Shown one piece after another: positions 10,870-18,982 of a DNA stretch of 64,000 nt. The DNA is taken from the NCBI GenBank assembly GCA_012959785.1, contig DUCM01000005.1, forward strand, positions 1 to 64,000, in the 5' to 3' direction. How positions within the stretch are numbered: the stretch's first letter is position 1; every line of letters starts with the position of its first letter. Made by a program: the position numbers and the translations under genes. The notes under the pieces are model-generated. The model was given only the letters and a program-made list of their open reading frames with translations, did not search any database and was not told the DNA's origin. This stretch comes from Planctomycetota bacterium (lineage in GTDB: Bacteria; Planctomycetota; UBA1135; GCA-002686595).

Positions 10870-10891
10870 CCAATCCTAGGGGCTGGATTGG
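10870..10891. repeat. Short inverted repeat in the 10691-10975 intergenic region
   Basis: CCAATCC (10870-10876) and GGATTGG (10885-10891) form a perfect 7-bp inverted repeat around an 8-nt spacer. It could be an operator for the leftward gene at 9527. The rest of this gap shows no gene and no terminator for the sulfatase-like gene ending at 10976. Confidence 0.3.
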
Positions 10892-10975
10892 ATTTGTGCC
10901 CGCATTACAACACTTTTTTGCCAACCGCTAGCGCTCAGGGAACCCAGACTCCGAGCCGCTGATCCCGGCGAGGGG

Positions 10976-12490
10976 CTATTCCTGGCGCCCCGCCGCTGCG
11001 GGTAAACAGGCCGCTCCGCAGCGAGGGCAGGGGCCTGGGTCCCCGTGGCGTGTCCAGTCCGCCGGGCAAAGCCACTCCCAGAGCGCCTCGCTGGCCGCCT
11101 CGCCATCGCCGGTGTAACCCAACTTTTGCAGGATGGCACGATCGCGCTCGCTCATGGGCTCGCCATCGGCCTGGAAAGGTGCCAGCACCCAACCCGCCCG
11201 AGCGGCGAGGTCGCTTAGCAGGGCAACCCGAGTCGCGCGAAATTCCTCCCGGCCGAAGAGGTCCAGGATCTCCCCGGGGTCGCGGCGATAGTTGTAGAGC
11301 TCGGACTGGTCGGGGAACGAGGGCCGATAGATGAGTTTGTAGGTGTCATCCATGGCCATGTGTAAGAAGTCCGCCTGGGGCCGGTGCCTGACCATGCCGG
11401 CGTTGGCGTCCCAGCCGTTGATCTGGTCGGCGTAGGCCATGCGCGGCGCGTCCTTACGGCCCTCGAGCAGGGGCCGCAAGCTCAAGCCCTCGACTCCCGC
11501 TGGCGGAGCCACATCCAGGTAGTCGAGAACGGTGGGAAAGACATCGATCGAACGCACCAGACTGTCCACCACAAGGCCCCGGGGGCCGCCTGGTACAGCC
11601 AGGATCAAGGGCACGTGCACCTGTTCCTGGTAGAGGATGCGGTGGGCGCGCCAGCCATGGCGCCGCTCACCATCGTCGAGACCCTCGCCGTGGTCAGAGA
11701 TAACAGCGATCAGGGTGTCCCGGTCACGGCCGCCCTCTTCCAGGGCATCGAGCACGCGGCCAAACTCCCGGTCCACATAGCTGATTTCAAGAGCGTACAT
11801 CTCGCGCCAGAAGGCCATGGTATCGGCCGGGCTCGTCGGTTCGCGCCCGGCCATGAACTCCTTGTCGGGCGTCAGCACCATGTCGTGGGGATCCCAGTAG
11901 TGCAGCCACAAGAAAAATGGCTCGTCGCAGTCCTGCAGGAAACGGATCGCCATGTCGCTGGTCTGGTCCGAACGGCGCTGGCCCCGGCTGACATCCCAGC
12001 CTTGGCCGCCGTCCTGCTTCTGTTCGAGGTCCACATTGGAAAGGTCCTCGAAGAGATCGAAGCCGCGCTCAAAACCGTAGATGCGCGAGACGGGGAAGGC
12101 GCTGTGAATCGCAGCGGTGGTGTACCCGCGGGCCCCGAGAATGCTGGCCAGGGTGGGTACGGTTTCCGGCAGGCGAAAGCCCCCCGGCGCCGCCAGAACC
12201 CGCAATCCGTGCTGGTAAGGCAGTTGCCCGGTGAGGATCGAGGCGTGCGAGACCGGCGTCACAGCCGAGGCGCTGATGGCCATGTCGAAGCGCGCACCGC
12301 CCTGCGCCAAGGCGTCGAGCCGTGGTGTCAAGTCGCCGCTCGCCCCGTAACAGCCGAAGAAGTCCGGCCGGGTCGTGTCCAGTGTCACCAGAATCACATT
12401 GCGCGGCCCTTCCGGCGCTCCGCCGCAGGCCACCAGGATCTGGCTTAGGCCGGCGGCGAGCAAGACGCTGCGCGAGTAGCAGTTCAGCAT
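10976..12490 (-). CDS. Second sulfatase-like lipoprotein with Thr at the active-site position
   Basis: This sulfatase-family member has 504 residues from the ATG at 12490. A signal peptide ends in a good lipobox (LVAC, Cys22), so it should be lipid-anchored. Metal-site motifs are visible early (VTLDTTRPDFFGCYG) and late (AVISDHGEGLDDG). The formylglycine position is Thr78, in TPVSHASILTG, as in the relative at 4164. The last ~35 residues carry four Cys (LCPADW ... CPRCGAAC), which look like a small metal-binding knuckle and are unusual for the family. An ATG three codons earlier (12499) is possible. Choosing 12490 leaves exactly 26 nt to a run of ten C, matching the first gene. The substrate is unknown. 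Confidence 0.85.
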   Translation of the reverse strand: MLNCYSRSVLLAAGLSQILVACGGAPEGPRNVILVTLDTTRPDFFGCYGASGDLTPRLDALAQGGARFDMAISASAVTPVSHASILTGQLPYQHGLRVLAAPGGFRLPETVPTLASILGARGYTTAAIHSAFPVSRIYGFERGFDLFEDLSNVDLEQKQDGGQGWDVSRGQRRSDQTSDMAIRFLQDCDEPFFLWLHYWDPHDMVLTPDKEFMAGREPTSPADTMAFWREMYALEISYVDREFGRVLDALEEGGRDRDTLIAVISDHGEGLDDGERRHGWRAHRILYQEQVHVPLILAVPGGPRGLVVDSLVRSIDVFPTVLDYLDVAPPAGVEGLSLRPLLEGRKDAPRMAYADQINGWDANAGMVRHRPQADFLHMAMDDTYKLIYRPSFPDQSELYNYRRDPGEILDLFGREEFRATRVALLSDLAARAGWVLAPFQADGEPMSERDRAILQKLGYTGDGEAASEALWEWLCPADWTRHGDPGPCPRCGAACLPAAAGRQE

Positions 12491-12516
12491 GGGGGGCAAT
12501 TCGGGGGAGGCGGATT

Positions 12517-12526
12517 GGGGGGGGGG
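12517..12526 (-). repeat. Run of ten C upstream of the second sulfatase-like gene
   Basis: Read on the minus strand, ten consecutive C end 26 nt before the ATG at 12490. The run also lies in the 119-bp region shared with the divergent lipoprotein gene starting at 12610. A length change here could alter expression of either gene. Confidence 0.7.
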
Positions 12527-12609
12527 CGGAGAAGGATGGTCGCGGGAGGGCCCAGCGTATCAAGCCAGCTTCCACGCGAGAAGCAGTGCTCCCCTCGGAT
12601 GAGGAGACT

Positions 12610-13650
12610 ATGATCCCAGGCATGATTCAGCGTTTGACAGCCTCGCGTACACAGTTCCCTTTCCCCGCCCGCCGCTTCACGGCCGGTAGCCTCTTGCTGG
12701 CCCCCCTGCTGGCCGCCACCCTCAGTTCTTGCGATGGCGGGTCGGGCTCCAGCGGCCCCGTCGACAGCCCCGCGGGCAAGCTGGAAACCATGGTGGAGTA
12801 CTTCGATGAGGCCCCAACCCAAAAGCGTTTCGAGGGCCAACAACGCTACGGCCAGCGCGAGGGCGAATGGACTTGGTGGCACGAGAACGGCCAGGTCGCC
12901 GTGCGAGGCGAATTCAAGGCGGGCCGGGAGACCGGCACCTGGAACGCTTGGCACCCCGGCGGTGGCCGCGAGAGCACCATCGATTGGTCCGAGGGGCGCT
13001 GGAACGGCACGACCAAGCGCTGGCACGAGAACGGCAAGCTGGCCATCGAAGGCCAGTTCGAGATAGGCACGCACTTGGGGGACTACCGCGAGTGGCATCC
13101 CACCGGAGACATCAAACTCGAGTCGAGCTATCGCGATGGCCTGCTCCACGGCACCCTGACGGAATACTGGAGCGACGGTCAGCGCAAGCGCGGCGGCGAG
13201 TACGCCCTGGGCAAGCAAGTAGGCCCCTGGCAGAGTTTCCACAACAACGGGCGGCTGCAATCGGAAGGCCCGTACGAGGACGGCTTGCAAGCCGGCACCT
13301 GGCGCGTCCTACACGCCAATGGTGAGCTGGACTTCGAGATGCAATTTGTCGCTGGTTTGCAGGCTGGTGCGGTAGAGAAATTTCACGACAACGGGCAACT
13401 GGCCCAGCGCGCCACCTTCGAGGCTGGCAAAATCGAAGGGCCGGTGAAGACTTTCTTTCCCGATGGAACGCCCAAGTCCAGGGGCAGCATGCGTGCTGGG
13501 CTGGCCGAGGGACCCTGGGAGTACTGGAACAGCGACGGCAGTTCCCATCCCGGCCTGACCGGCGTCTACGAGGCCGGCCAGCGAGTCAAGGACGGCCACG
13601 GTCAAGCGGTGCAAGCCCCCGCGGCGGGCAGCGGGGGACAAGAGCCATGA
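12610..13650 (+). CDS. YwqK/MORN-repeat lipoprotein
   Basis: This 346-residue protein has a long signal segment ending in a lipobox-like LSSC (Cys41). About ten repeats of ~23 residues follow, with the pattern G.W..WH.NG......G.F..G...G, the MORN_2 variant found in YwqK-type proteins. Such repeats form elongated beta-hairpin arrays. Databases often label them 'antitoxin', but nothing here suggests a toxin partner. GAGGAG directly before the ATG at 12610 is too close to be an ideal Shine-Dalgarno. An ATG at 12622 is an alternative. The stop overlaps the glyA start (ATGA), so the two are translationally coupled even though no functional link is obvious. Confidence 0.8.
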   Translation: MIPGMIQRLTASRTQFPFPARRFTAGSLLLAPLLAATLSSCDGGSGSSGPVDSPAGKLETMVEYFDEAPTQKRFEGQQRYGQREGEWTWWHENGQVAVRGEFKAGRETGTWNAWHPGGGRESTIDWSEGRWNGTTKRWHENGKLAIEGQFEIGTHLGDYREWHPTGDIKLESSYRDGLLHGTLTEYWSDGQRKRGGEYALGKQVGPWQSFHNNGRLQSEGPYEDGLQAGTWRVLHANGELDFEMQFVAGLQAGAVEKFHDNGQLAQRATFEAGKIEGPVKTFFPDGTPKSRGSMRAGLAEGPWEYWNSDGSSHPGLTGVYEAGQRVKDGHGQAVQAPAAGSGGQEP

Positions 13651-14879
13651 GCGCCCACAGCGACAGCGAGATCTGGGCCGCCGTGGCTGCGGAAACCGAG
13701 CGCCAGGAGAGACAACTCGAACTGATCGCCTCGGAGAACCACACCTCGCAAGAGGTCATGGACGCGGTGGGCACAACCCTCACCAACAAGTACGCCGAAG
13801 GCTATCCCGGTCGGCGTTACTACGGCGGCTGTGAACATGTGGACGTGGTCGAGAACATCGCCCGCGGCAGGGCCAAGGAACTCTTCAATGCCAAGTACGC
13901 CAATGTGCAACCGCACTCAGGCACCCAGGCCAACATGGGCGCCTTGATGGCGCTCTGCCAACCCGGCGACCGCGTTCTGGCCATGAGCCTCGACCACGGT
14001 GGGCACCTCTCCCACGGGCACGAGAAGAATTTCTCGGGGGTCTTTTACGACTTTCACAGCTACGGCGTGGAACGGGAGAGCGAACGCCTCGACATGGACC
14101 AGGTGGCCAGTCGCGCCAAAGAGGTCCAGCCGCGGGTGATCCTGGCCGGAGCCTCGGCCTACTCGCGCAGCATTGACTTCGCCGCTTTTGCCGAGATCGC
14201 CCGCGAGAACGACGCGCTCTTGATGGTGGACATGGCTCACATCGCCGGTCTGGTGGCCGGCGGCCAGCACGACAACCCTGTGCCCCATGCCGATGTGGTC
14301 ACCATGACGACCCACAAGACCCTGCGCGGTCCCCGCGGCGGCTTGATCGTCACCCGTGACCTCGAAGTATTGAAACGCGTCAACTCTAGCGTCTTCCCCG
14401 GCGGCCAGGGCGGGCCCTTGATGCATGTCATCGCGGCCAAGGCCGTGGCCTTGCGCGAAGCCCTCGCACCCCAATTTGCGGACTACGCCCGTGCCGTGGT
14501 AAGAAACGCCCAGGCCCTCGCCGGCTCCCTCAGCGAACGCGGCTTGCGCATCGTCTCCGGCGGCACCGACAACCATCTTTGCCTCGTGGATGTGAGTCCC
14601 TCGGGACTTTCCGGCGCCCAGGCCGAAGACGCCTTGCACCGGGTCGACCTGACCTGCAACAAGAACTTGATTCCCTATGACGAGCGCCCACCCATGGAAG
14701 CCAGCGGCGTGCGCCTGGGCACCGCAGCCATCACCACCCGCGGACTCGACGAGGACGACATGAACACCCTCGCAGGTTGGATCGCCGAAACCTTGGGCTC
14801 GCCCGAGGACGAAAGCATGCAACAGCGCATCCGCGGCGAAGTGGCCGAGATGGCCAGGGCCCATCCAATCTACGGCTGA
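13647..14879 (+). CDS. glyA: Serine hydroxymethyltransferase
   Basis: GlyA interconverts serine and glycine with tetrahydrofolate, supplying one-carbon units to purine and thymidylate synthesis in the cytoplasm. The 410-residue length is normal. The family N-terminus ([10 protein letters not shown]), substrate-binding region ([15 protein letters not shown]) and PLP lysine (K224 in [12 protein letters not shown]) are all intact. It overlaps the upstream lipoprotein gene by four bases (ATGA). Purine genes lie close by but on the other strand. I see nothing abnormal in it. Confidence 0.97.
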   Translation: MSAHSDSEIWAAVAAETERQERQLELIASENHTSQEVMDAVGTTLTNKYAEGYPGRRYYGGCEHVDVVENIARGRAKELFNAKYANVQPHSGTQANMGALMALCQPGDRVLAMSLDHGGHLSHGHEKNFSGVFYDFHSYGVERESERLDMDQVASRAKEVQPRVILAGASAYSRSIDFAAFAEIARENDALLMVDMAHIAGLVAGGQHDNPVPHADVVTMTTHKTLRGPRGGLIVTRDLEVLKRVNSSVFPGGQGGPLMHVIAAKAVALREALAPQFADYARAVVRNAQALAGSLSERGLRIVSGGTDNHLCLVDVSPSGLSGAQAEDALHRVDLTCNKNLIPYDERPPMEASGVRLGTAAITTRGLDEDDMNTLAGWIAETLGSPEDESMQQRIRGEVAEMARAHPIYG

Positions 14880-14904
14880 GTGCGACTCCAAAGGGGCCAG
14901 GGAA

Positions 14905-15939
14905 GTGTCGCAAACAATAGAACCCGCGGATGAGGATCCCAGCCAGCCCGCGGGGCGCCTGGGAGTGACCTTGCTCACGGGGTTCCTGGGAGCAGGCAAA
15001 ACCACCCTGGTCAACCGCCTGCTAGCCCGCGAAAACGGCCCGCGCCTGGCGGTGGTGGTCAACGAATTCGGCGACCTCGGCATCGACGGCGACCTGGTGG
15101 TGGGGGCCAGCGAGCGCCTGGTGCTGCTCGACGGCGGCTGCGTATGTTGCACGGTGCGCGGTGATCTGGCGGCGGCTCTGGCAGACCTGCTGGCCGCCCG
15201 CGAGAGGCGCCTCTTTGGCAAGCGCGACTTCGACGGGATTCTGATCGAAGCCTCTGGATTGGCGGCGCCTGGGCCCATCGCCCAGACCCTGATCCTCGAT
15301 CCGAATCTCGCCCACAAGCTCTACCTCGAGAGCATCCTGTGCCTGGTCCACGGCCGCAACCTGCCCCAGCAGGTGGCCGAGTTTCCCGAGGCGGCGGCCC
15401 AAGTGGCCTACGCCGATCTGCTGCTCTTGAACCACGCCGATCAGGCCAGCACCCAGGAGTTGGCGGAGACCAAGAGGCTTCTTGGCGAGCTCAATGCCCT
15501 GGCCGAGGTGCACGAAACCCGCCACGCTGAAATCGACCCAGCCGTCCTCGAGAGTGTTCAGCAAAGGGTGCGAGCCCCAGCGCCGGAGCCCATGCAAGCC
15601 GCGCACGTCCACGCGAGCGGCGTGGGCAGTGTGTCGCTGGCGAGTGCCATGCCCCTGGATCTCGCGGCACTCAAGCTCTGGCTACAGTTCCTCGCCAGCC
15701 GCCGCGGTCATGAATTGTTCCGCATCAAGGGCCTCGTGCGCTGCACCGGGCTCAGCGAAGCCGTGGTGATCCAGGGCATGTACGAGTGGCTCGAGATCGG
15801 TCCGGGCACGGGCCCTGCGCCGGAGGAATCACGACTGGTCCTGGTCGGGCGCCATCTCGACAGGGCGGAGTGCGCCCGGGGCTGGGCCGCCGCAGGAGGC
15901 CGGCCACAATCCTGCTCCTCTCAAGCCGAGCGCTTGTAG
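14905..15939 (+). CDS. CobW/COG0523 family GTPase, probable metal chaperone
   Basis: This 344-residue G3E-family GTPase has Walker [10 protein letters not shown] at residues 26-34 and the CxCC metal motif (GGCVCC, C79/C81/C82). NHAD, at the place of the guanine-specificity motif, follows, then a CobW C-terminal domain from about residue 230. The family delivers zinc, cobalt or other metals to client proteins. The exact metal cannot be told from sequence, and no zinc-uptake gene is adjacent. The start is a GTG 25 nt after glyA. Its 3' end overlaps the end of the convergent small gene at 15921 by 19 bp. Confidence 0.88.
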   Translation: MSQTIEPADEDPSQPAGRLGVTLLTGFLGAGKTTLVNRLLARENGPRLAVVVNEFGDLGIDGDLVVGASERLVLLDGGCVCCTVRGDLAAALADLLAARERRLFGKRDFDGILIEASGLAAPGPIAQTLILDPNLAHKLYLESILCLVHGRNLPQQVAEFPEAAAQVAYADLLLLNHADQASTQELAETKRLLGELNALAEVHETRHAEIDPAVLESVQQRVRAPAPEPMQAAHVHASGVGSVSLASAMPLDLAALKLWLQFLASRRGHELFRIKGLVRCTGLSEAVVIQGMYEWLEIGPGTGPAPEESRLVLVGRHLDRAECARGWAAAGGRPQSCSSQAERL

Positions 15940-16160
15940 CCCAGGTCCTTGAGAATCACGAGCACCTCGCTCCACGAGGGGAAGGGTCGCTCGTTGACGC
16001 GCTTGTACTCGTCGATGGCGCTCAGGAAGTCCATCACCTCGGCCGTCATCTCGTCGGGCTTGAGTGGCTTGAGGGCGCGGGGGCCCTTCTGCTTGGGCTT
16101 GGCGGTCTTTTTCGAGGCCTTGGAGAGCTTGGGATCGGGGTTTTGCTTGTCAGCGCTCAT
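15921..16160 (-). CDS. Small lysine-rich conserved protein
   Basis: This 79-residue cytoplasmic protein has two halves. The first ~35 residues are basic and disordered ([14 protein letters not shown]). The second is a compact helical segment ([16 protein letters not shown], then [18 protein letters not shown]). I know similar short proteins from planctomycete genomes, but their role is not established. The basic tail would suit nucleic-acid binding. The frame is open further upstream, but the ATG at 16160 begins the conserved part. It lacks a Shine-Dalgarno. Its leader contains CCCCCAAGAA five nt before the ATG, a string that recurs before the ORF at 30441. Confidence 0.65.
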   Translation of the reverse strand: MSADKQNPDPKLSKASKKTAKPKQKGPRALKPLKPDEMTAEVMDFLSAIDEYKRVNERPFPSWSEVLVILKDLGYKRSA

Positions 16161-16267
16161 GATCGTTCTTGGGGGACGGCCTGCTTGAGAATGGCCAATA
16201 GAAAATAGGGTCTTGCGTGGCTCTATCGACCCCGGTCCGGGCTCGACTGGACCAGGACGCTCTATTT

Positions 16268-16299
16268 CCCCCGAGTTGAGGCGCAAAGACCCTCGGGGG
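16268..16299 (-). terminator. Possible stem-loop downstream of mtnA
   Basis: CCCCCGAG (16268-16275) pairs with CTCGGGGG (16292-16299) around a 16-nt loop, 20 nt past the mtnA stop. There is no T-run, so it is only a candidate end or stabilising hairpin of the purC-purE-mtnA transcript. Confidence 0.3.
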
Positions 16300-16318
16300 G
16301 CCCCGGGAAGGCCGAAAA

Positions 16319-17392
16319 TCAGGCCAAATCGATGCCCGCGGCCCGCATGGTGCTTTCCACCGAGCTCTGGCAGGGCAGCTCGATCACCCCGGTCTCGGTG
16401 ACAATTCCCGTGACCAATTCGGCCGGGGTCACATCGAAGGCGGGGTTGTAGACCTTGACCTCATCGGGGGCGGTCTGTTTGCCGAACCCGCGGGTGATTT
16501 CTTCCGCGGGCCGCTCCTCGATGGGAATCATGGATCCGTGGGTGATGTTGCGGTCGAAGGTCGAGAGGGGCGCCACGGCGTAGAAGGGTATTCGGTGTTG
16601 ACGCGCCAGAACGGCTACCGAATAGGTGCCGATCTTGTTACACACATCACCGTTGCGAGCGATGCGGTCGGAGCCCACGAAGACAGCGTCGATTTTGTCC
16701 TCGAACATCACGAGCCCGGCGGCGTTGTCGCAAATCAAAGTCACACTGATGCCCGCTTGCATCAACTCCCAGGAAGTCAACCGCGCACCCTGCAAGAGTG
16801 GCCGCGTCTCGTCGGCGAAGACCGCGATTTGTTTGCCCTGACGCGCTGCTTCGTAGAAGGGCGCGAGGGCCGTACCTGTGTTGGTCGTTGCAAGTGCGCC
16901 GGCATTGCAGTGTGTGAGGTAGGTGCCACCGTCCGAGATCAATTCCGCGCCGTGGCGGCCCAAGGCTTCGCAGGTGATCTGGTCCTCGTGAAAAATCGCG
17001 TGGGCTTCCTCGAAGAGCCCGCTGCGCATGGCGTCGCCGCTCATGCCCGCGGCGCAGTCGTGTTGAGCCCGGCCCACCATGCGGTCGAGGGCCCAGAACA
17101 GATTGACGGCCGTGGGTCGCGCCTTGCCCAGAGTGGCGGCGATCTCACGAGTGCGGCCCATGAACTCCTCCCCGCCAAGACCCTCAAGGGCCTGGACGCC
17201 GAGCAGAACCCCGTAGCCTGCGGCCACACCGATGGCCGGCGCTCCACGCACCGCCAGTCGCCAGATGGCGTCCACCATTTGTTCGACGGTTTTGACATCG
17301 AGCAACTCAAACTCCGTGGGGAGCTTGGTCTGCTCGATCATGCGCACGAAGCCGGGGCGTTCCCCGACCCAAATCAAGGTCTCGACAGGCAT
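16319..17392 (-). CDS. mtnA: Methylthioribose-1-phosphate isomerase
   Basis: MtnA isomerises methylthioribose-1-phosphate to methylthioribulose-1-phosphate in methionine salvage. The 357-residue length is standard. The signature RGAPAIGVAAGYG, the catalytic Cys region (THCNAGALATTNTG) and the catalytic Asp region (GSDRIARNGDVCNKIGTY) are intact. It is related to eIF2B-like subunits, but the RGAPAIG and catalytic Cys/Asp set separates MtnA from those. It is the third gene of a leftward unit, 32 nt after purE. No other salvage gene is in the window. Confidence 0.95.
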   Translation of the reverse strand: MPVETLIWVGERPGFVRMIEQTKLPTEFELLDVKTVEQMVDAIWRLAVRGAPAIGVAAGYGVLLGVQALEGLGGEEFMGRTREIAATLGKARPTAVNLFWALDRMVGRAQHDCAAGMSGDAMRSGLFEEAHAIFHEDQITCEALGRHGAELISDGGTYLTHCNAGALATTNTGTALAPFYEAARQGKQIAVFADETRPLLQGARLTSWELMQAGISVTLICDNAAGLVMFEDKIDAVFVGSDRIARNGDVCNKIGTYSVAVLARQHRIPFYAVAPLSTFDRNITHGSMIPIEERPAEEITRGFGKQTAPDEVKVYNPAFDVTPAELVTGIVTETGVIELPCQSSVESTMRAAGIDLA

Positions 17393-17424
17393 GGGTTCCT
17401 ACTTGGGTTTTTATTGATCTGAGC

Positions 17425-17922
17425 TCAGGACAAGGCTGCTTGAACCTTGGCGTCCTTGGCCACGACCTTGGCGCCCATGGCTGCCCGGAAGGCCTCCAGG
17501 CGAGTGCGCAGGTCGGCGTCGGAGAGGGCCAGGATGCGCACCGCCATGAGGGCCGCGTTGGCGGGGCCGCCGCCACCCACAGCCACGCTGGCCACGGGAA
17601 TGCCGCCGGGCATTTGCACCGTGGCGAGCAGGGCGTCCAGTCCTCCCAGGGGCGGGTTGTCCATGGGAATACCGATCACCGGCGCCAGGGTGTGGGCGGC
17701 CACCACGCCTGCGAGGTGGGCGGCGCCACCTGCGGCGCACAGGAAAACGCCGATACCGCGGGCCTCGGCGCCACGCACGAACTCCACCAGGAGATCCGGC
17801 GTGCGGTGAGCGGAGAGCACCCGCACATCGCACCCCACGCCAAATTCGGCCAGGTGGGCAAGAGTCGGTTGGAGGCGATCCAGGTCCGAATCGGATCCCA
17901 TCAGAAGGGCGACCCGGTTCAC
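17425..17922 (-). CDS. purE: N5-carboxyaminoimidazole ribonucleotide mutase
   Basis: PurE converts N5-CAIR to CAIR in purine synthesis. The 165-residue length is that of bacterial class I enzymes. The motifs MGSDSD, SAHRTP and AAGGAAHLAGV are present, as is the loop with GGLDALLATVQMPGG. The start is GTG, overlapping the purC stop (GTGA), so the two enzymes of adjacent steps are translationally coupled. The class I form normally works with PurK, which is not in this window. Confidence 0.96.
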   Translation of the reverse strand: MNRVALLMGSDSDLDRLQPTLAHLAEFGVGCDVRVLSAHRTPDLLVEFVRGAEARGIGVFLCAAGGAAHLAGVVAAHTLAPVIGIPMDNPPLGGLDALLATVQMPGGIPVASVAVGGGGPANAALMAVRILALSDADLRTRLEAFRAAMGAKVVAKDAKVQAALS

Positions 17923-18842
17923 GCCACGACCCCCCTGGGCAGGCTGCCACAGATCATCTCGCAGACTTCGAGGTAGCGCGCACCTACCCGTTCGAGCACG
18001 ACCGGGTCGAGATTCGGCGGCGGCGCTTCCTTGTTCCAGTCCAGGGTTTCTAGGTGATCGCGCAGGATTTGTTTGTCGAAACTCGGCGGCGAAATGCCGG
18101 TGCGGTATTCGGCGCGGGGCCAGAAGCGCGAGGAGTCCGGTGTCAGAACCTCATCGATCAGAATCAGTTCGTCCCCCGACAAACCGAACTCGAACTTGGT
18201 GTCGGCCAGAATAATGTCGAGCTCGGCCAATTCCTGGGTGCCCCGTTCAAAGAGGGCCAAGGACACGCGCTCGAGGGTGGCGAAGGCCTCGGAACCCACC
18301 ATCTCGGCGGCTTCGGTGGGAGAAATCGGCCGGTCGTGAATCTCGTCCTTGGTGCTGGGCGTCAGGATCGGCGCGGGTAGGCGCTGCGCCTGGAGCATAC
18401 CGGGGGGCTGGGGCAGAGCCGAGATGGTTCCCCTCGCCTGGTATTCCTTCCAGCCCGAACCCACCACGAATCCGCGCACGACCCATTCCACCGGGGTGGG
18501 CTCGCAGCGCCTGACGATCATGATTCGTCCGTCGAGGCGTTCGCGCCAGGCGTCGCTGAGACCGGGAACTTCGTTCACATCCACGGACAGCAAGTGTCCG
18601 GGGATGATGTCGGCGGTGCGCTCAAACCAGTGGGCACTGATCGCCGTGAGTACGCGGCCCTTGTGGGGAATGCCCTCGTCCATGACCACATCAAAGGCCG
18701 AGACGCGGTCCGTGGTGACGAACAGGAGGCGCTCGGCGTCGAGTTCAAAAATGTCGCGCACCTTGCCCGTGGCCAGGCGCTTGAGCCCGGGAGGGGCGGC
18801 GTCGCGGCCGAGGTAGGCGGCGGCTCGGGTCATCGAGGACAT
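17919..18842 (-). CDS. purC: SAICAR synthase
   Basis: PurC joins aspartate to CAIR using ATP. From the ATG at 18842 the protein is 307 residues, the longer form common outside the enterobacteria. Typical segments are GKVRDIFEL, the SAFDVVMDEGIPHKG region, RGFVVGSGWKEY and the metal/ATP segment LILIDEVLTPDSSRFW. An ATG three codons in (18833) is an alternative. It begins the leftward purC-purE-mtnA unit. The 140-bp gap to the divergent aroA holds both promoters. A TACAAT at 18926-18931 could be the -10 of aroA, but I see no matching -35. Confidence 0.96.
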   Translation of the reverse strand: MSSMTRAAAYLGRDAAPPGLKRLATGKVRDIFELDAERLLFVTTDRVSAFDVVMDEGIPHKGRVLTAISAHWFERTADIIPGHLLSVDVNEVPGLSDAWRERLDGRIMIVRRCEPTPVEWVVRGFVVGSGWKEYQARGTISALPQPPGMLQAQRLPAPILTPSTKDEIHDRPISPTEAAEMVGSEAFATLERVSLALFERGTQELAELDIILADTKFEFGLSGDELILIDEVLTPDSSRFWPRAEYRTGISPPSFDKQILRDHLETLDWNKEAPPPNLDPVVLERVGARYLEVCEMICGSLPRGVVA

Positions 18843-18982
18843 AGGCAAGAGTGGGGGAGTCCCCTCAAAGGAAGTGGCTGGGTTCGTAAGGGCACCATGG
18901 CAGTATGGCAGGGTCGGGCTCCCGCTACAATCTACTCGCGGCTGGCGACTGGCAAGGCGGCGAGCCCATTCAGAAAGGCCCC

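Noticed and set aside
12610-13650. Calling the MORN-repeat lipoprotein a toxin-antitoxin component
   Set aside because: The YwqK label is inherited from one system. This gene is a lipoprotein coupled to glyA with no toxin-like neighbour.
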